This document shows, in pieces, positions 39,464 to 47,880 of a stretch of 64,000 nt of DNA. Made by a program: the position numbers and the translations under genes. Source of the stretch: Ralstonia sp. NFACC01 (GTDB lineage: Bacteria > Pseudomonadota > Gammaproteobacteria > Burkholderiales > Burkholderiaceae); the NCBI RefSeq assembly GCF_900115545.1, contig NZ_FOWV01000006.1, positions 111,235-175,234 of the forward strand, read 5' to 3'. Below the pieces are notes generated by a model, which saw nothing but the letters and a program-made list of their open reading frames with translations, did not search any database and was not told where the DNA came from. The first letter of the stretch is position 1; each line of letters starts with the position of its first letter.

Positions 39464-39892
39464 TTAGATTTCCAGCGCTTTCGGCTGCTGAGCTTCGTGC
39501 GGATGCGAGCCTTCGGCGTAAACCTTCAGCTTCTTGATCATCGCGTAGCCCAGCGGACCCTTCGGCAGCATGCCCTTCACAGCCTTCTCCAGGGCGCGGC
39601 CCGGGAAACGCTGCTGCATCTTGCCAAACGTCGTTTCGTAGATACCGCCCGGGTAACCCGAGTGGCGATAGTACTTCTTGTCGGTCGTCTTGGCGCCCGT
39701 CACACGCAGCTTGGCTGCGTTGATAACGATGATGAAATCGCCGGTATCGACGTGCGGAGTGAATTCGGGCTTGTGCTTGCCGCGCAGTCGGTGTGCCACT
39801 TCGCTGGCGACACGCCCGAGGACCTTGTCCGTCGCGTCAATCACGTACCAATCGCGCTTCACCTCATGGGGCTTTGCGGAAAAGGTCTTCAT
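39464..39892 (-). CDS. rplM: 50S ribosomal protein L13
   Basis: 142 residues, matching E. coli L13. Starts [30 protein letters not shown] and contains [18 protein letters not shown] and [12 protein letters not shown]. First gene of the rplM-rpsI operon, preceded by a long structured leader. Confidence 0.98.
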   Translation of the reverse strand: MKTFSAKPHEVKRDWYVIDATDKVLGRVASEVAHRLRGKHKPEFTPHVDTGDFIIVINAAKLRVTGAKTTDKKYYRHSGYPGGIYETTFGKMQQRFPGRALEKAVKGMLPKGPLGYAMIKKLKVYAEGSHPHEAQQPKALEI

Positions 39893-40080
39893 GATTTTTC
39901 CAAATATTGAGTCAGTGCCCGAGTGGACCCGTATCGCGCTGAGAACTTGCGTTCAAACTGATCACGAACGGATCGTCTTGCGGACGCCTGCGCAACCCCA
40001 TGCGAGGTCATCGCCGGCCCGCCTTCCCGCTTGTTGGTGCGGGCTCTCTGGATTTCTTTTCCGCGGGCAATCCGGAAAAG
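39893..40080 (-). promoter_or_regulatory. Structured 5' leader of the rplM-rpsI mRNA
   Basis: About 188 bases separate the predicted transcription start from the rplM ATG. The leader should begin with a perfect 8-bp hairpin, CTTTTCCG and CGGAAAAG (40056-40080), directly at the 5' end, followed by a second GC-rich hairpin built from CCCGC and GCGGG near 40030-40050. Feedback control of rplM by L13 is known in E. coli; that this leader is its target is inference. A 75-codon reading frame over this leader lacks a plausible protein and is left out. Confidence 0.5.
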
Positions 40081-40086
40081 ATTTCG

Positions 40087-40116
40087 ATTGTACCCCGCAC
40101 AGACTCCTTGACACAA
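40087..40116 (-). promoter_or_regulatory. rplM: Predicted sigma-70 promoter of rplM-rpsI
   Basis: On the minus strand: TTGTGT (40116-40111), 18-base spacer, TACAAT (40092-40087). The GGGG before the -10 and the hairpin starting about 7 bases after it fit a strong ribosomal promoter. Confidence 0.6.
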
Positions 40117-40145
40117 GGAAAAAGGCGCGAGCGGGCTTTACAAGC

Positions 40146-40177
40146 GAAAAAAAACCCAAGCCATCAAGCTTGGGTTT
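40146..40177 (-). terminator. Intrinsic terminator of the candidate small RNA
   Basis: Ten-base stem AAACCCAAGC and GCTTGGGTTT, 6-base loop, then a run of eight T on the minus strand. The run is on the minus side only, so it serves a minus-strand transcript, and the only promoter upstream before rnpB is the one at 40265-40292. Confidence 0.9.
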
Positions 40178-40259
40178 GAATCCACCAAAGGAGGAGGGTG
40201 GAGGAGACACCTGCTGATCGTTGACTTGGTGGGTTGCACCGCATCAGCCGATCCAATGG
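40148..40259 (-). ncRNA. Candidate small RNA with looped anti-Shine-Dalgarno motifs
   Basis: A free-standing unit of about 110 nt on the minus strand, between the rplM promoter and the OsmC-like gene. It has its own promoter (40292-40265) and an intrinsic terminator. In transcript order: a 5' segment with GCTGAT, able to pair with ATCAGC downstream; CCACCAA (40232-40226) pairing with TTGGTGG (40188-40182); then the terminator stem. The 37-base loop of the middle stem contains CTCCTCC (40206-40200) and CCCTCCTCC (40198-40190), which continues as CCTCCTTT, matching the anti-Shine-Dalgarno tail of 16S rRNA (ACCUCCUUA in E. coli). Alpha-proteobacterial sRNAs with CCUCCUCCC loops (CcsR and cuckoo types) are known precedents. 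No protein-coding frame is visible. Confidence 0.6.
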
Positions 40260-40264
40260 TGCAA

Positions 40265-40292
40265 ATTATACCCATTTCTGGGGCACACGCAA
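40265..40292 (-). promoter_or_regulatory. Promoter of the candidate small RNA
   Basis: Minus strand: TTGCGT (40292-40287), 16-base spacer, perfect TATAAT (40270-40265). Start expected at 40258-40260. The spacing is one base below optimum and only TTG of the -35 matches consensus. Confidence 0.65.
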
Positions 40293-40592
40293 GGAAATTT
40301 GCACTACGAAATCTCATTTCGTAATACGGAAAGAAAGTCAAGGACCGAAAAATCACGATATCCATTTTCAAATCAATTACTTACGCATCTCCTGTACTCA
40401 ACCGCTTGCTTTCCGCTAGAGATATTCCTCGAATTTCCGCGCGATTTCGGTGCAAGAAAGTCGGGTTGCACCTTTTCGGGCGGGTGTCACTGTCAAGCCG
40501 CGTTGACCCTAAGGTGTCAACGCGCGCGAGGACCGATGACTACAATGTGGCTTTTCGTCGGCGATCGTCGACCCTCTGCACAAGGATTGGAC
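40293..40592. other. 300-base AT-richer intergenic stretch before the OsmC-like gene
   Basis: This stretch, particularly 40300-40430, is visibly richer in A and T than its surroundings and contains no reading frame that resembles a gene. It should hold the promoter of the OsmC-like gene, but I cannot single out a hexamer pair. Confidence 0.5.
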
Positions 40593-41039
40593 ATGGATTG
40601 CACAGTGAGCTGGACTGGCCCGGATGGGATGGCCTTTTTGGCGGAAACCGGCAGCGGCCATCTCGTCACGATGGATGGCGCACCCGACGGCGGCGGCCGC
40701 AACCTTGCACCGCGCCCGATGGAAATGGTCTTGCTAGGCACCGGTGGCTGCACCGCCTATGACGTGGTGCTGATTCTCAAGCGAGGCCGCCAGGACGTGC
40801 AAGGTTGCAGCGTCAAGCTGCATGCCGACCGCGCCGAGACCGATCCGAAGGTCTTCACGCGCATCCACTTCACCTTCACGGTGACGGGGCGCAAGCTGAA
40901 GCGGGAAACGGTCGAACGCGCCGTGCAGCTTTCGCACGAGAAGTACTGCTCAGCGTCGATCATGCTGGCCAAGACGGCCGAGATCACGCACTCGTTGGAA
41001 CTGGTGGACTTGGCCACGCAGCCGACGGCATCGGAATAA
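40593..41039 (+). CDS. OsmC/YhfA-family redox protein
   Basis: 148 residues of the OsmC/Ohr superfamily, which reduces organic hydroperoxides through two cysteines. Both are present: Cys53 (GTGGCTAYDVV) and Cys119 (EKYCSASIML). The order and spacing fit the YhfA-like subgroup, whose physiological substrate is less certain than for Ohr. ATG 40593 is supported by AAGGA 6-10 bases upstream. The reading frame is open far upstream, but that part shows no family similarity. Its stop is only five bases from the 3' end of the convergent RNase P RNA gene. Confidence 0.9.
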   Translation: MDCTVSWTGPDGMAFLAETGSGHLVTMDGAPDGGGRNLAPRPMEMVLLGTGGCTAYDVVLILKRGRQDVQGCSVKLHADRAETDPKVFTRIHFTFTVTGRKLKRETVERAVQLSHEKYCSASIMLAKTAEITHSLELVDLATQPTASE

Positions 41040-41044
41040 GAAGC

Positions 41045-41382
41045 GAAGCAGACCGATAAGCCGGATTCTGTGCGCCGCGTGGCCGAAACCAGCGGCGTGA
41101 CAACCATTCCTCTAGACCGGCTGTTGCCAGCCGGCTCAAGCTCCCTACCCGCAGGCTCAGCGAGCCGCTTCATCGCCTGCTTACTTGGGATTGCTCCGGG
41201 TGGAGGTTACCGCGTTTCACCCTTCGCCCTGACCGAAGCCGGGGCGAAGACTCGTCTCTGTGGCCCTATTCCGCACGTCACCGTGGATGGTCGTTAGCCA
41301 TCACCCTGCTCTATGGAGTCCGGACTTTCCTCCCCTTCCACTCGCACGAGGCGGCGGAAGCAGCGGTTGTCTGGTCCGCTTC
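41045..41382 (-). ncRNA. rnpB: RNase P RNA (class A)
   Basis: Catalytic RNA of RNase P, which trims tRNA 5' leaders. On the minus strand the P1 strands GAAGCGGACC (5' end, 41382) and GGTCTGCTTC (3' end, 41045) pair. The universally conserved GAGGAAAGTCCGGACTCC, CAGGGTGATGG, GGGTGAAACGCGG, the GAATGG-type joiner and the 3' block AGAATCCGGCTTATCGG are all present in order. About 338 nt. It is convergent with the OsmC-like gene. Confidence 0.96.
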
Positions 41383-41392
41383 GCGAGGCGCG

Positions 41393-41398
41393 AGTCTA
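41393..41398 (-). promoter_or_regulatory. rnpB: Probable extended -10 of rnpB
   Basis: TGCTAGACT on the minus strand: TAGACT (41398-41393) preceded by an extended TGC, 10 bases before the RNA 5' end. No good -35 is visible. The box includes the TAG stop of the upstream DUF3025 gene, so the promoter lies within that gene's 3' end. Confidence 0.5.
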
Positions 41399-42193
41399 GC
41401 ACTGTTCCGGCAAAAATCGCCGCCGGCCCGGGCGAAAGACGGTCGTATCCAGATAGAAGCCGGCGTCCTCATTGGCATCGCACCACCCCGGAATGCCCAT
41501 GACAGGCAACGGACGGAAGCTGCTGGGTGCCAGATCGATGTGCAAGAGCATCTCTGCCAGCGCACCATCGAGCGAAGTACGATCCGCTGGTAACGCAGCC
41601 ACGTGCAGCGGCCACGCATGTGCAGTGATCGCCTTGTACGGCGCAACCAACTTTTCCAGCAGCGCATGGCCGAACGGCAGAACGGCGCAGGTTGTGCCCC
41701 ACGCTGCCCTGCCCTCGACGAACAAGCCACGCCAATCGAACCCGGACAGGCTTCGCTCGGGTGCGTCTTTGGTGTGCAGGAAGATGAGGGCGTTCTCGTC
41801 GAACAGCGTGGCGGCATCGCGAACGGTGCCGCGTGCCGCGCCAATTCCGTCCCGCGTAATCGCCCGCGCCTGGCGCGCATTGAGCGCTGCCTTGGCAAGC
41901 GGCCAATGCAGCCAGATCAGTGCGTTGAAGAAATCGTGGAGATTGTCCCGCGTCGGCACCCGGCCGGTGGCGGCGACGTGTGCTTCATAGGCCGTGCCGG
42001 CCGGTAGCGCATCTTGCGGGATGAAGCGCAGCGTATGGCCGCCGGAGGTGCGAATTGCCTGCGCAGCCGGATGCGCGTTCAGGGCGTCTCGAAGATCGGC
42101 GCCGCCCTCAATCGCGCGTGCAATTGGGGCGCCGACCGCTGCCAGCGGTGCGAACGCTGGATGGCTCCAGTCGACCGCACCCAAACATTCCAC
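41396..42193 (-). CDS. DUF3025 domain protein
   Basis: 265 residues if started at GTG 42193; a TTG at 42199 is an alternative, both just after the pyrC stop. It has the DUF3025 features: HPAFAPLAAVGAPIA near the N-terminus, NLHDFFNALIWLHWPLAKAALN, and DIAPSSFRPLPVMGIPGWCDANED-type text near the C-terminus. The function of this family is unknown. Co-transcription with pyrC is likely, because only seven bases or fewer separate them. Confidence 0.85.
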   Translation of the reverse strand: MECLGAVDWSHPAFAPLAAVGAPIARAIEGGADLRDALNAHPAAQAIRTSGGHTLRFIPQDALPAGTAYEAHVAATGRVPTRDNLHDFFNALIWLHWPLAKAALNARQARAITRDGIGAARGTVRDAATLFDENALIFLHTKDAPERSLSGFDWRGLFVEGRAAWGTTCAVLPFGHALLEKLVAPYKAITAHAWPLHVAALPADRTSLDGALAEMLLHIDLAPSSFRPLPVMGIPGWCDANEDAGFYLDTTVFRPGRRRFLPEQC

Positions 42194-42200
42194 CGCCAAA

Positions 42201-43235
42201 TCAGACGGACTTCCAGCGCAGCATCTCGCCGCCGCGCAACGGCACCAGCGTCTGCTCGCCGAACGGGACTTCGGCGGGAAGCTGCCATTGCGAGCGCGTG
42301 AGCGTGAGCGTGCCGGCGTTGCGCGGCAGGCCGTAGAAATCCGGCCCGTGCAGGCTCGCAAAGCCTTCGAGCTTGTCGAGCGCGTTGGCGTCTTCAAAGG
42401 CCTCGGCGTACAGCTCCATGGCGTGCAGCGCGGTGTAGCAGCCGGCGCAACCGCAGGCGTGTTCCTTCACACCCTTGGCATGCGGCGCGCTGTCGGTACC
42501 GAGGAAGAAGCGAGGGTGGCCCGAGGTAGCCGCGGCCACCAGCGCCAGGCGGTGCGTTTCGCGCTTGAGCACCGGCAGGCAGTAGTAATGCGGGCGGATG
42601 CCGCCGACAAACAGCGCATTGCGGTTGTACAACAGATGATGCGCGGTGATGGTCGCGCCGACCGGGCCTTCCGCATCGCGCACGTATTCGGCCGCGTGTT
42701 TGGTGGTGATGTGCTCGAACACGACCTTCAGCGCGGGGAAGTCGCGGCGCAGCGGCAGCATCACCGTGTCGATGAAGACGGCCTCGCGGTCGAAGATGTC
42801 GACGGTCGGGTCGGTCACTTCGCCGTGCACGAGCAGCGGCATACCGACTTCCTGCATGGCTTCCAGCGTCTTGGCGCAGCGGCGCAGGTCGGTGACGCCG
42901 GCATCGCTGTTGGTGGTGGCGCCGGCGGGGTACAGCTTGACACCGTGCACGAAGCCGCTGGCTTTGGCCTCGCGAATGACGTCGGGCGAGGTGTTATCAG
43001 TCAGGTACAGCGTCATCAGCGGCTCGAACTGCGTGCCGGCTGGCAACGCGGCGAGAATACGCTCGCGGTAGGCGCGCGCCTGTGCAGTGGTGGTCACCGG
43101 CGGCTTGAGGTTGGGCATGATGATCGCCCGGCCGAACTGGCGCGCGGTGTCGCACACCACATCGGCGAGAGCATCGCCGTCGCGCAGGTGCAGGTGCCAG
43201 TCATCGGGGCGGACGATCGTAAGAGTGTCAGTCAT
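42201..43235 (-). CDS. pyrC: Dihydroorotase (class II)
   Basis: Cyclises N-carbamoyl-L-aspartate to dihydroorotate in pyrimidine synthesis. 344 residues, the size of E. coli PyrC. Zinc ligands His14 and His16 are in WHLHLRDG; the carboxylated lysine is in [14 protein letters not shown] near residue 100. Further ligands lie in LLVHGEV and EHITTKHA, and the final Asp in [12 protein letters not shown] 43235 is preferred over an ATG 24 bases upstream. Confidence 0.96.
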   Translation of the reverse strand: MTDTLTIVRPDDWHLHLRDGDALADVVCDTARQFGRAIIMPNLKPPVTTTAQARAYRERILAALPAGTQFEPLMTLYLTDNTSPDVIREAKASGFVHGVKLYPAGATTNSDAGVTDLRRCAKTLEAMQEVGMPLLVHGEVTDPTVDIFDREAVFIDTVMLPLRRDFPALKVVFEHITTKHAAEYVRDAEGPVGATITAHHLLYNRNALFVGGIRPHYYCLPVLKRETHRLALVAAATSGHPRFFLGTDSAPHAKGVKEHACGCAGCYTALHAMELYAEAFEDANALDKLEGFASLHGPDFYGLPRNAGTLTLTRSQWQLPAEVPFGEQTLVPLRGGEMLRWKSV

Positions 43236-43268
43236 GGTGCGTGCGGAAGCGGTCAGCAAAAACGTGAA

Positions 43269-44567
43269 TCAGAGAATGAGGATGACGCGGTAGTCGTTGA
43301 CGTTGGTGCGCGTCGGGCCGGTGACGATCAGGTCATCGGCAGCGGCAAAGCAACCGTAGGCGTCGTGGGCGTCGAGCGCGGCGCGGGCGGCGATGCCCTT
43401 AGCGGCGGCGCGGGCGATGGAGTCGGGGTCAAGCAGCGCACCCGCATTGTCCTCCGATCCGTCGATGCCGTCTGTATCGGCAGCGAGCGCATACACATCG
43501 CCCATGTCTTCGAGCGAGATGCCGAGCGAGAGCAGGAACTCCGCGCAGCGTCCGCCGCGGCCGCCGGCCAGGCTCGGCGGAATCGTCACAGTGCATTCGC
43601 CGCCGGAGATGAGTGCTACCGGCGCCACAAACGGGGCGCCATGCTGGCGAACCTGCCGCGCCAGCGCACCGTATACCTGGGCGACTTCGCGCGCCTCGCC
43701 AGTCACCGTGTCGCCAAGGATGGCCGTGTGGATACCGCGCGCCGCAAATACCCGCGCACCGGCCTGGAGGCTCTGTTGCGCAGTGGCGATGACGTGATTG
43801 GTCACGCGTGCAAAGCAGGCGTCGCCCGGCTTGGGCGTTTCGGCAATCTCGCCGCGCACGCCACGTTCGAGGTGTGCGCGCACGGTGTCCGGCATGTGAG
43901 CGCCCCAGCGTTTGAGGATGGCGAGCGCATCGGCGTAGGTGCTCGCATCCGGCACGGTCGGGCCGCTGGCAATGGCGCTCGGATCGTCGCCAGCCACGTC
44001 CGAAACGATCAGCGTCGTGACCGACGCCCGTGATGCAGCAGCGAGCCGCCCGCCTTGAATACGCGACAGGTGCTTGCGCACGATGTTCATGTCGGTGATG
44101 GGCGCGCCGCAGCGCAGCAGCTCGCGCGTCACGGCTTTCAGGTCGACCATCGGGATGCCCTCGGCGGGCAGGGACAGCAGACTGGAGCCGCCGCCCGAGA
44201 CCAGCACGATGAGGCGGTCGTTTTCAGTAAGCGCGCAAACGCGATCCAGGATTTCCCGCGCGGCTTGTTCGCCCGCCTCGTCCGGCACCGGGTGCCCAGC
44301 CTCGATGACGCGGATATGCTCGGTCGGCAGCCCATGCGCATAGCGCGTGACGACCACGCCCTCGATCTGTGCGCGGCCAGCATAGGCCTGCTCGACAGCC
44401 AGCGCCATCGACGCGGCCGCCTTTCCGGCGCCAACCACCAGGGTTTTGCCGCCGGCATGCGGCGGCGGGAGGAAGTTTGCGACGATTTTTAGCGGATCGG
44501 CCGCGCCCACGGCGGCGGCATAGCTCTCCAGCAGGAGGGCGCGGGCGGCGGTGCGGTCAAGCTTCAT
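43269..44567 (-). CDS. ttuD: Glycerate 2-kinase, MOFRL family (TtuD/GckA type)
   Basis: Phosphorylates D-glycerate to 2-phosphoglycerate, linking glyoxylate or tartrate breakdown to glycolysis; older annotations call it hydroxypyruvate reductase. 432 residues. N-terminal DUF4147 domain with GGKTLVVGAGKAAASMA and LIVLVSGGGSSLLSLP; C-terminal MOFRL domain with LISGGECTVTI and AADTDGIDGSEDNAGAL. No glyoxylate carboligase or tartronate semialdehyde reductase is beside it. 33 bases upstream of pyrC. Confidence 0.9.
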   Translation of the reverse strand: MKLDRTAARALLLESYAAAVGAADPLKIVANFLPPPHAGGKTLVVGAGKAAASMALAVEQAYAGRAQIEGVVVTRYAHGLPTEHIRVIEAGHPVPDEAGEQAAREILDRVCALTENDRLIVLVSGGGSSLLSLPAEGIPMVDLKAVTRELLRCGAPITDMNIVRKHLSRIQGGRLAAASRASVTTLIVSDVAGDDPSAIASGPTVPDASTYADALAILKRWGAHMPDTVRAHLERGVRGEIAETPKPGDACFARVTNHVIATAQQSLQAGARVFAARGIHTAILGDTVTGEAREVAQVYGALARQVRQHGAPFVAPVALISGGECTVTIPPSLAGGRGGRCAEFLLSLGISLEDMGDVYALAADTDGIDGSEDNAGALLDPDSIARAAAKGIAARAALDAHDAYGCFAAADDLIVTGPTRTNVNDYRVILIL

Positions 44568-44662
44568 GGGAATGGCTTCCGGTTAAGGCAGTCTGAAGAC
44601 GGTTGCGTGCAGCATGTGCGCAACGCCCGCCCCCAGGCGCGGCGCGGTGAAGACGAAGGCGC

Positions 44663-44697
44663 TTGGCACCCCCGGCGGCCGGCAGGATAATGATTAT
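44663..44697 (+). promoter_or_regulatory. Sigma-70 promoter with overlapping Fur-like palindrome
   Basis: TTGGCA (44663-44668), 17-base spacer, GATAAT (44686-44691), about 30 bases before the amidotransferase ATG. The -10 is part of GATAATGATTAT, a dyad of ATAAT and ATTAT that matches the first nine bases of the Fur consensus (GATAATGAT) but only about 13 of 19 overall. The promoter is convincing; Fur control is speculative. Confidence 0.6.
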
Positions 44698-44724
44698 TTT
44701 ATTGCATCCGACTTTTTCCCCACC

Positions 44725-45555
44725 ATGTGCCAGCTGCTGGGCATGAACTGCGCTGAACCGACCGATGTGACGTTCTCGTTCACGGGGTTCGCCGCGCGCG
44801 GTGGCGTGACCGACCACCATGCCGACGGCTTCGGCGTCGCCTTCTTCGAAGACAAGGCATGCCGCCTGTTCATCGACAACCAGTCTGCCGGTACCTCGCC
44901 GGTAGCGGAACTGGTCAAGCGCTACCCGATCAAGTCCAAGAACGTCATCTCGCACATTCGCAAGGCGACGCAGGGCACGGTGCGGCTGGAAAACTGCCAC
45001 CCCTTTATGCGCGAGCTGTGGGGCAGGCACTGGATCTTTGCCCACAACGGCGACCTGAAGAACTTCTCGCCGTTCCTCTCCGGCGTCTACCAGCCCGTGG
45101 GCGATACCGACAGCGAACTCGCCTTCTGTTTCATCATGCAGGCGCTGCGCAAGCGCTTTCCGGGTTCGCAGCCGCCGCTCAACGAGCTGTTCTACGCGCT
45201 GTCTGACATCACCAAGGAAATTACCCGCTACGGCGTGTTCAATTTCCTGCTGTGTAACGGGCAGGCGCAGTTCGCGCATTGCTCGACGCGGCTGTATTAC
45301 ATCGTGCGGCAGTGGCCGTTCTCGACGGCGCATTTGATCGATGCCGACATGACGATCGACTTCGCCAAATACACGACGCCAGCCGACCGCGTGGCTGTCA
45401 TTGCCACCGCGCCGCTCACCGACAACGAAGTCTGGACGCAGTTCGTGCCGGGCGAGCTGCTGATGTTCGAATCGGGTCAGGCCACGATGGCAACCAAGGT
45501 GCCGATTCCGGAAGCCGTGCAAATCGCCAACGCTGCCAACACCGCCTGCACCTGA
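44725..45555 (+). CDS. Class II glutamine amidotransferase (YafJ-like)
   Basis: 276 residues beginning MCQLLGMNC; after removal of Met, Cys2 is the Ntn-hydrolase nucleophile, which fixes ATG 44725 as the start. Blocks HADGFGVAFFED, SHIRKATQGTV, FAHNGDLKNF and DTDSELAFCFIM match glutaminase domains. There is no synthase domain, so the ammonia acceptor is unknown; YafJ/YafF relatives share this. It is monocistronic between its own promoter and a bidirectional terminator. Confidence 0.9.
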   Translation: MCQLLGMNCAEPTDVTFSFTGFAARGGVTDHHADGFGVAFFEDKACRLFIDNQSAGTSPVAELVKRYPIKSKNVISHIRKATQGTVRLENCHPFMRELWGRHWIFAHNGDLKNFSPFLSGVYQPVGDTDSELAFCFIMQALRKRFPGSQPPLNELFYALSDITKEITRYGVFNFLLCNGQAQFAHCSTRLYYIVRQWPFSTAHLIDADMTIDFAKYTTPADRVAVIATAPLTDNEVWTQFVPGELLMFESGQATMATKVPIPEAVQIANAANTACT

Positions 45556-45570
45556 CGCCGCGTCGCCCAC

Positions 45571-45603
45571 AAAAAAAAAGCCGCTCTCGAAAGAGCGGCT
45601 TTT
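45571..45603. terminator. Bidirectional terminator between amidotransferase and gltL
   Basis: Stem GCCGCTCT and AGAGCGGC extended by AAA/TTT, loop CGAA, nine A before and TTT after. On the minus strand it ends the glt operon with a run of nine T. Confidence 0.93.
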
Positions 45604-45621
45604 GTTGCCGGGAACCGTCGA

Positions 45622-46356
45622 TCAATGCGACAGGATCTTCGACAGGAACTGCTTGGCGCGGTCGGAACGAGCATCGATGTTGCCGAAAAACTCTTCCTTC
45701 TCGCAGTCTTCAACGATGCGGCCTTGGTCCATGAAGATCACGCGGTTGGCAACCTTCCGCGCGAAGCCCATTTCGTGGGTCACGCACATCATCGTCATGC
45801 CTTCCTTGGCCAGTTCCACCATCACGTCGAGCACTTCGTTGACCATTTCCGGGTCCAGCGCGGAGGTCGGCTCGTCGAACAGCATGCAGATCGGGTCCAT
45901 CGACAGCGCGCGTGCGATTGCCACGCGCTGCTGCTGACCGCCCGACAGTTGGCCCGGGTACTTGGCCGCGTGCGCCTTCAGGCCCACGCGGTCCAGATAC
46001 TTCAGGCCCTTGGCCATGGCTTCTTCTTTCGAGCGGCCCAGCACCTTTTGCTGTGCGATCGTCAGGTTTTCGGTAATCGACAGGTGCGGGAACAACTCGA
46101 AGTTCTGGAACACCATGCCCACGCGCGAACGCAGCTTCGGCAGGTTAGTGCTCTTGGCGCCCACCGAGGTGCCGTCGACGAGGATGTCGCCCTTCTGGAA
46201 CGGCTCCAGCGCATTGACAGTCTTGATGAGCGTGGACTTGCCCGAACCCGACGGGCCGCACACCACCACCACCTCGCTCTTCTTCACGCTGGTGGTGCAG
46301 TCGGTCAGCACCTGGAACTGGCCGTACCACTTGGAAACGTTCTTGATCTCGATCAT
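45622..46356 (-). CDS. gltL: Glutamate/aspartate ABC transporter ATPase
   Basis: 244-residue ATPase of the polar amino acid ABC importer. Walker A GPSGSGKS at 34-41, signature [14 protein letters not shown] near 135, Walker [12 protein letters not shown] near 157, H-loop [13 protein letters not shown] 46356 overlaps the gltK stop (ATGA). The order gltI-gltJ-gltK-gltL is that of E. coli. Confidence 0.95.
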   Translation of the reverse strand: MIEIKNVSKWYGQFQVLTDCTTSVKKSEVVVVCGPSGSGKSTLIKTVNALEPFQKGDILVDGTSVGAKSTNLPKLRSRVGMVFQNFELFPHLSITENLTIAQQKVLGRSKEEAMAKGLKYLDRVGLKAHAAKYPGQLSGGQQQRVAIARALSMDPICMLFDEPTSALDPEMVNEVLDVMVELAKEGMTMMCVTHEMGFARKVANRVIFMDQGRIVEDCEKEEFFGNIDARSDRAKQFLSKILSH

Positions 46357-47036
46357 TGGGTCACCTTCTTCTGAAGTCGCTTCACCAGCACGGAGGCGCC
46401 GAAGCAGATCACGAAATAGCACAAGCCGGCAAACAGCAGCAGCTCGACGATACGGCCGTCGCGCTCACCGATGTTGTATGCCTGGGTAAAGAAGTCCGAC
46501 AGCGCGCTCACATACACCAGCGACGTATCCTGGAACAGGACGATGGCCTGGGTGAGCAGCAGCGGAATCATGTTGCGGAATGCCTGCGGCAGGATCACCA
46601 GACGCATGGCCTGGCCATACGTCATGCCCATCGCGTAGGCCGCGAACATCTGTCCGCGCGACACGCTCTGGATACCGGCGCGGATGATTTCCGAGTAATA
46701 CGCCGCTTCAAACAGCGCGAAAGCGACCAGCGCAGACGTCATGCGCATGTCGGTTGCCGGCGACAGATCGAAGATCCGCTGCAGCACCTGCGGCACGATC
46801 AGGAAGAACCACAGCAGCACCATCACCAGCGGGATGGACCGGAAGAGGTTCACGTACGCCTGCCCGAACCACTGCAGCGGCTTGATGCCAGAGAGGCGCA
46901 TCATCGCGAGCAGCGTGCCCCAGACGATGCCGACCAGGATGGCCGTACCCGTGATCTCGAGCGAGAGAACCATCCCCTCGCCGAGCACGCGCATGTTGTC
47001 GACATTGATGGACGAGAAATCGAATTGATAAGCCAT
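46353..47036 (-). CDS. gltK: Glutamate/aspartate ABC transporter permease GltK
   Basis: 227-residue inner-membrane permease of the HisM/GltK type with about five helices. The coupling loop that contacts GltL is the EAA-like block [30 protein letters not shown]. 17 bases after gltJ. Confidence 0.94.
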   Translation of the reverse strand: MAYQFDFSSINVDNMRVLGEGMVLSLEITGTAILVGIVWGTLLAMMRLSGIKPLQWFGQAYVNLFRSIPLVMVLLWFFLIVPQVLQRIFDLSPATDMRMTSALVAFALFEAAYYSEIIRAGIQSVSRGQMFAAYAMGMTYGQAMRLVILPQAFRNMIPLLLTQAIVLFQDTSLVYVSALSDFFTQAYNIGERDGRIVELLLFAGLCYFVICFGASVLVKRLQKKVTQ

Positions 47037-47053
47037 GAAGAGTCCTCGTCCGA

Positions 47054-47782
47054 TTACTTGCCACCGATGAAGCCAGGCAACCGGGAACGTGCTTCCACCC
47101 AGCGCATCAAGCCCATTACGGTCAGGTTGATCAGCATGTACATCAGCGTCACGGCGATGAACGATTCGTACGGCTGCGCGGTGTAGTCAACCAGCTGGCG
47201 GCCCTGTGCGGCAAGCTCCAGCAAACCGATGGTCGATGCCACGGCCGAGTTCTTGAAGATGTTCAGGAACTCCGACGTGAGCGGCGGCACGATGATGCGG
47301 AACGACATCGGCAGCATCACGTAGCGGTACGTCTGCGCCAGCGTGAAGCCCATGGCCAGTCCGGCGTTGCGCTGCCCGCGCGGCAGCGAATTGATACCCG
47401 AGCGCACCTGCTCGCAGACACGCGCCGCGGTAAAGGTACCGAGACACAGCATCGCGCACAGGAACATCGCCGTATTGGGGTTCATCTGCTTGATGTAGTC
47501 GCCGCCCGGCACGAGCTCGGGCATGACGAAGTACCAGATGAAGAGCTGCACGATCAGCGGAATGTTGCGGAACAGCTCCACGTACGCTGCGGCAAGGCCC
47601 GACAGCCACTTGTTCGGCACCGTACGGAGCACGCCCAGCACGGAGCCGATGACGAGCGCGATGATCCAGGAAGACAGGCCGAGCACGACGGTGGTCTTCA
47701 ACCCCGCCAGCAGCCAGTCCAGATAGGTCTGATTCTGGGCGGCTTCCGAAAAGAAGACGCCCCAGTTCCAGTGGTAATTCAT
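47054..47782 (-). CDS. gltJ: Glutamate/aspartate ABC transporter permease GltJ
   Basis: 242-residue permease, partner of GltK. The EAA loop is [32 protein letters not shown]; it starts [25 protein letters not shown] like its E. coli counterpart. It is separated from gltI by 98 bases holding a strong hairpin. Confidence 0.94.
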   Translation of the reverse strand: MNYHWNWGVFFSEAAQNQTYLDWLLAGLKTTVVLGLSSWIIALVIGSVLGVLRTVPNKWLSGLAAAYVELFRNIPLIVQLFIWYFVMPELVPGGDYIKQMNPNTAMFLCAMLCLGTFTAARVCEQVRSGINSLPRGQRNAGLAMGFTLAQTYRYVMLPMSFRIIVPPLTSEFLNIFKNSAVASTIGLLELAAQGRQLVDYTAQPYESFIAVTLMYMLINLTVMGLMRWVEARSRLPGFIGGK

Positions 47783-47794
47783 GATGGTTCCCTC

Positions 47795-47846
47795 AAAAAG
47801 AAACGGAAGGGAGAAGACCTGTTAACCGGCCTTTGCCTTCCGTTTC
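47795..47846 (-). terminator. Partial terminator/attenuator between gltI and gltJ
   Basis: A perfect 11-bp inverted repeat, GAAACGGAAGG (47846-47836) and CCTTCCGTTTC (47810-47800), 25-base loop, followed on the minus strand by TTTTTG. It lies 35 bases after gltI. Such a structure would leave more gltI message than permease message, as expected for a binding protein needed in excess. Confidence 0.75.
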
Positions 47847-47880
47847 GTGACGCTTGTATCAGGCCCGTTGAGGGAGCCGA

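Noticed and set aside
39889-40116. 75-codon minus-strand frame upstream of rplM
   Set aside because: It covers the predicted promoter and leader hairpins and has no protein-like features.
40221-40592. Upstream extension of the OsmC-like frame
   Set aside because: The frame is open, but the translated text is non-conserved, and a ribosome-binding site with the family start occurs at 40593.
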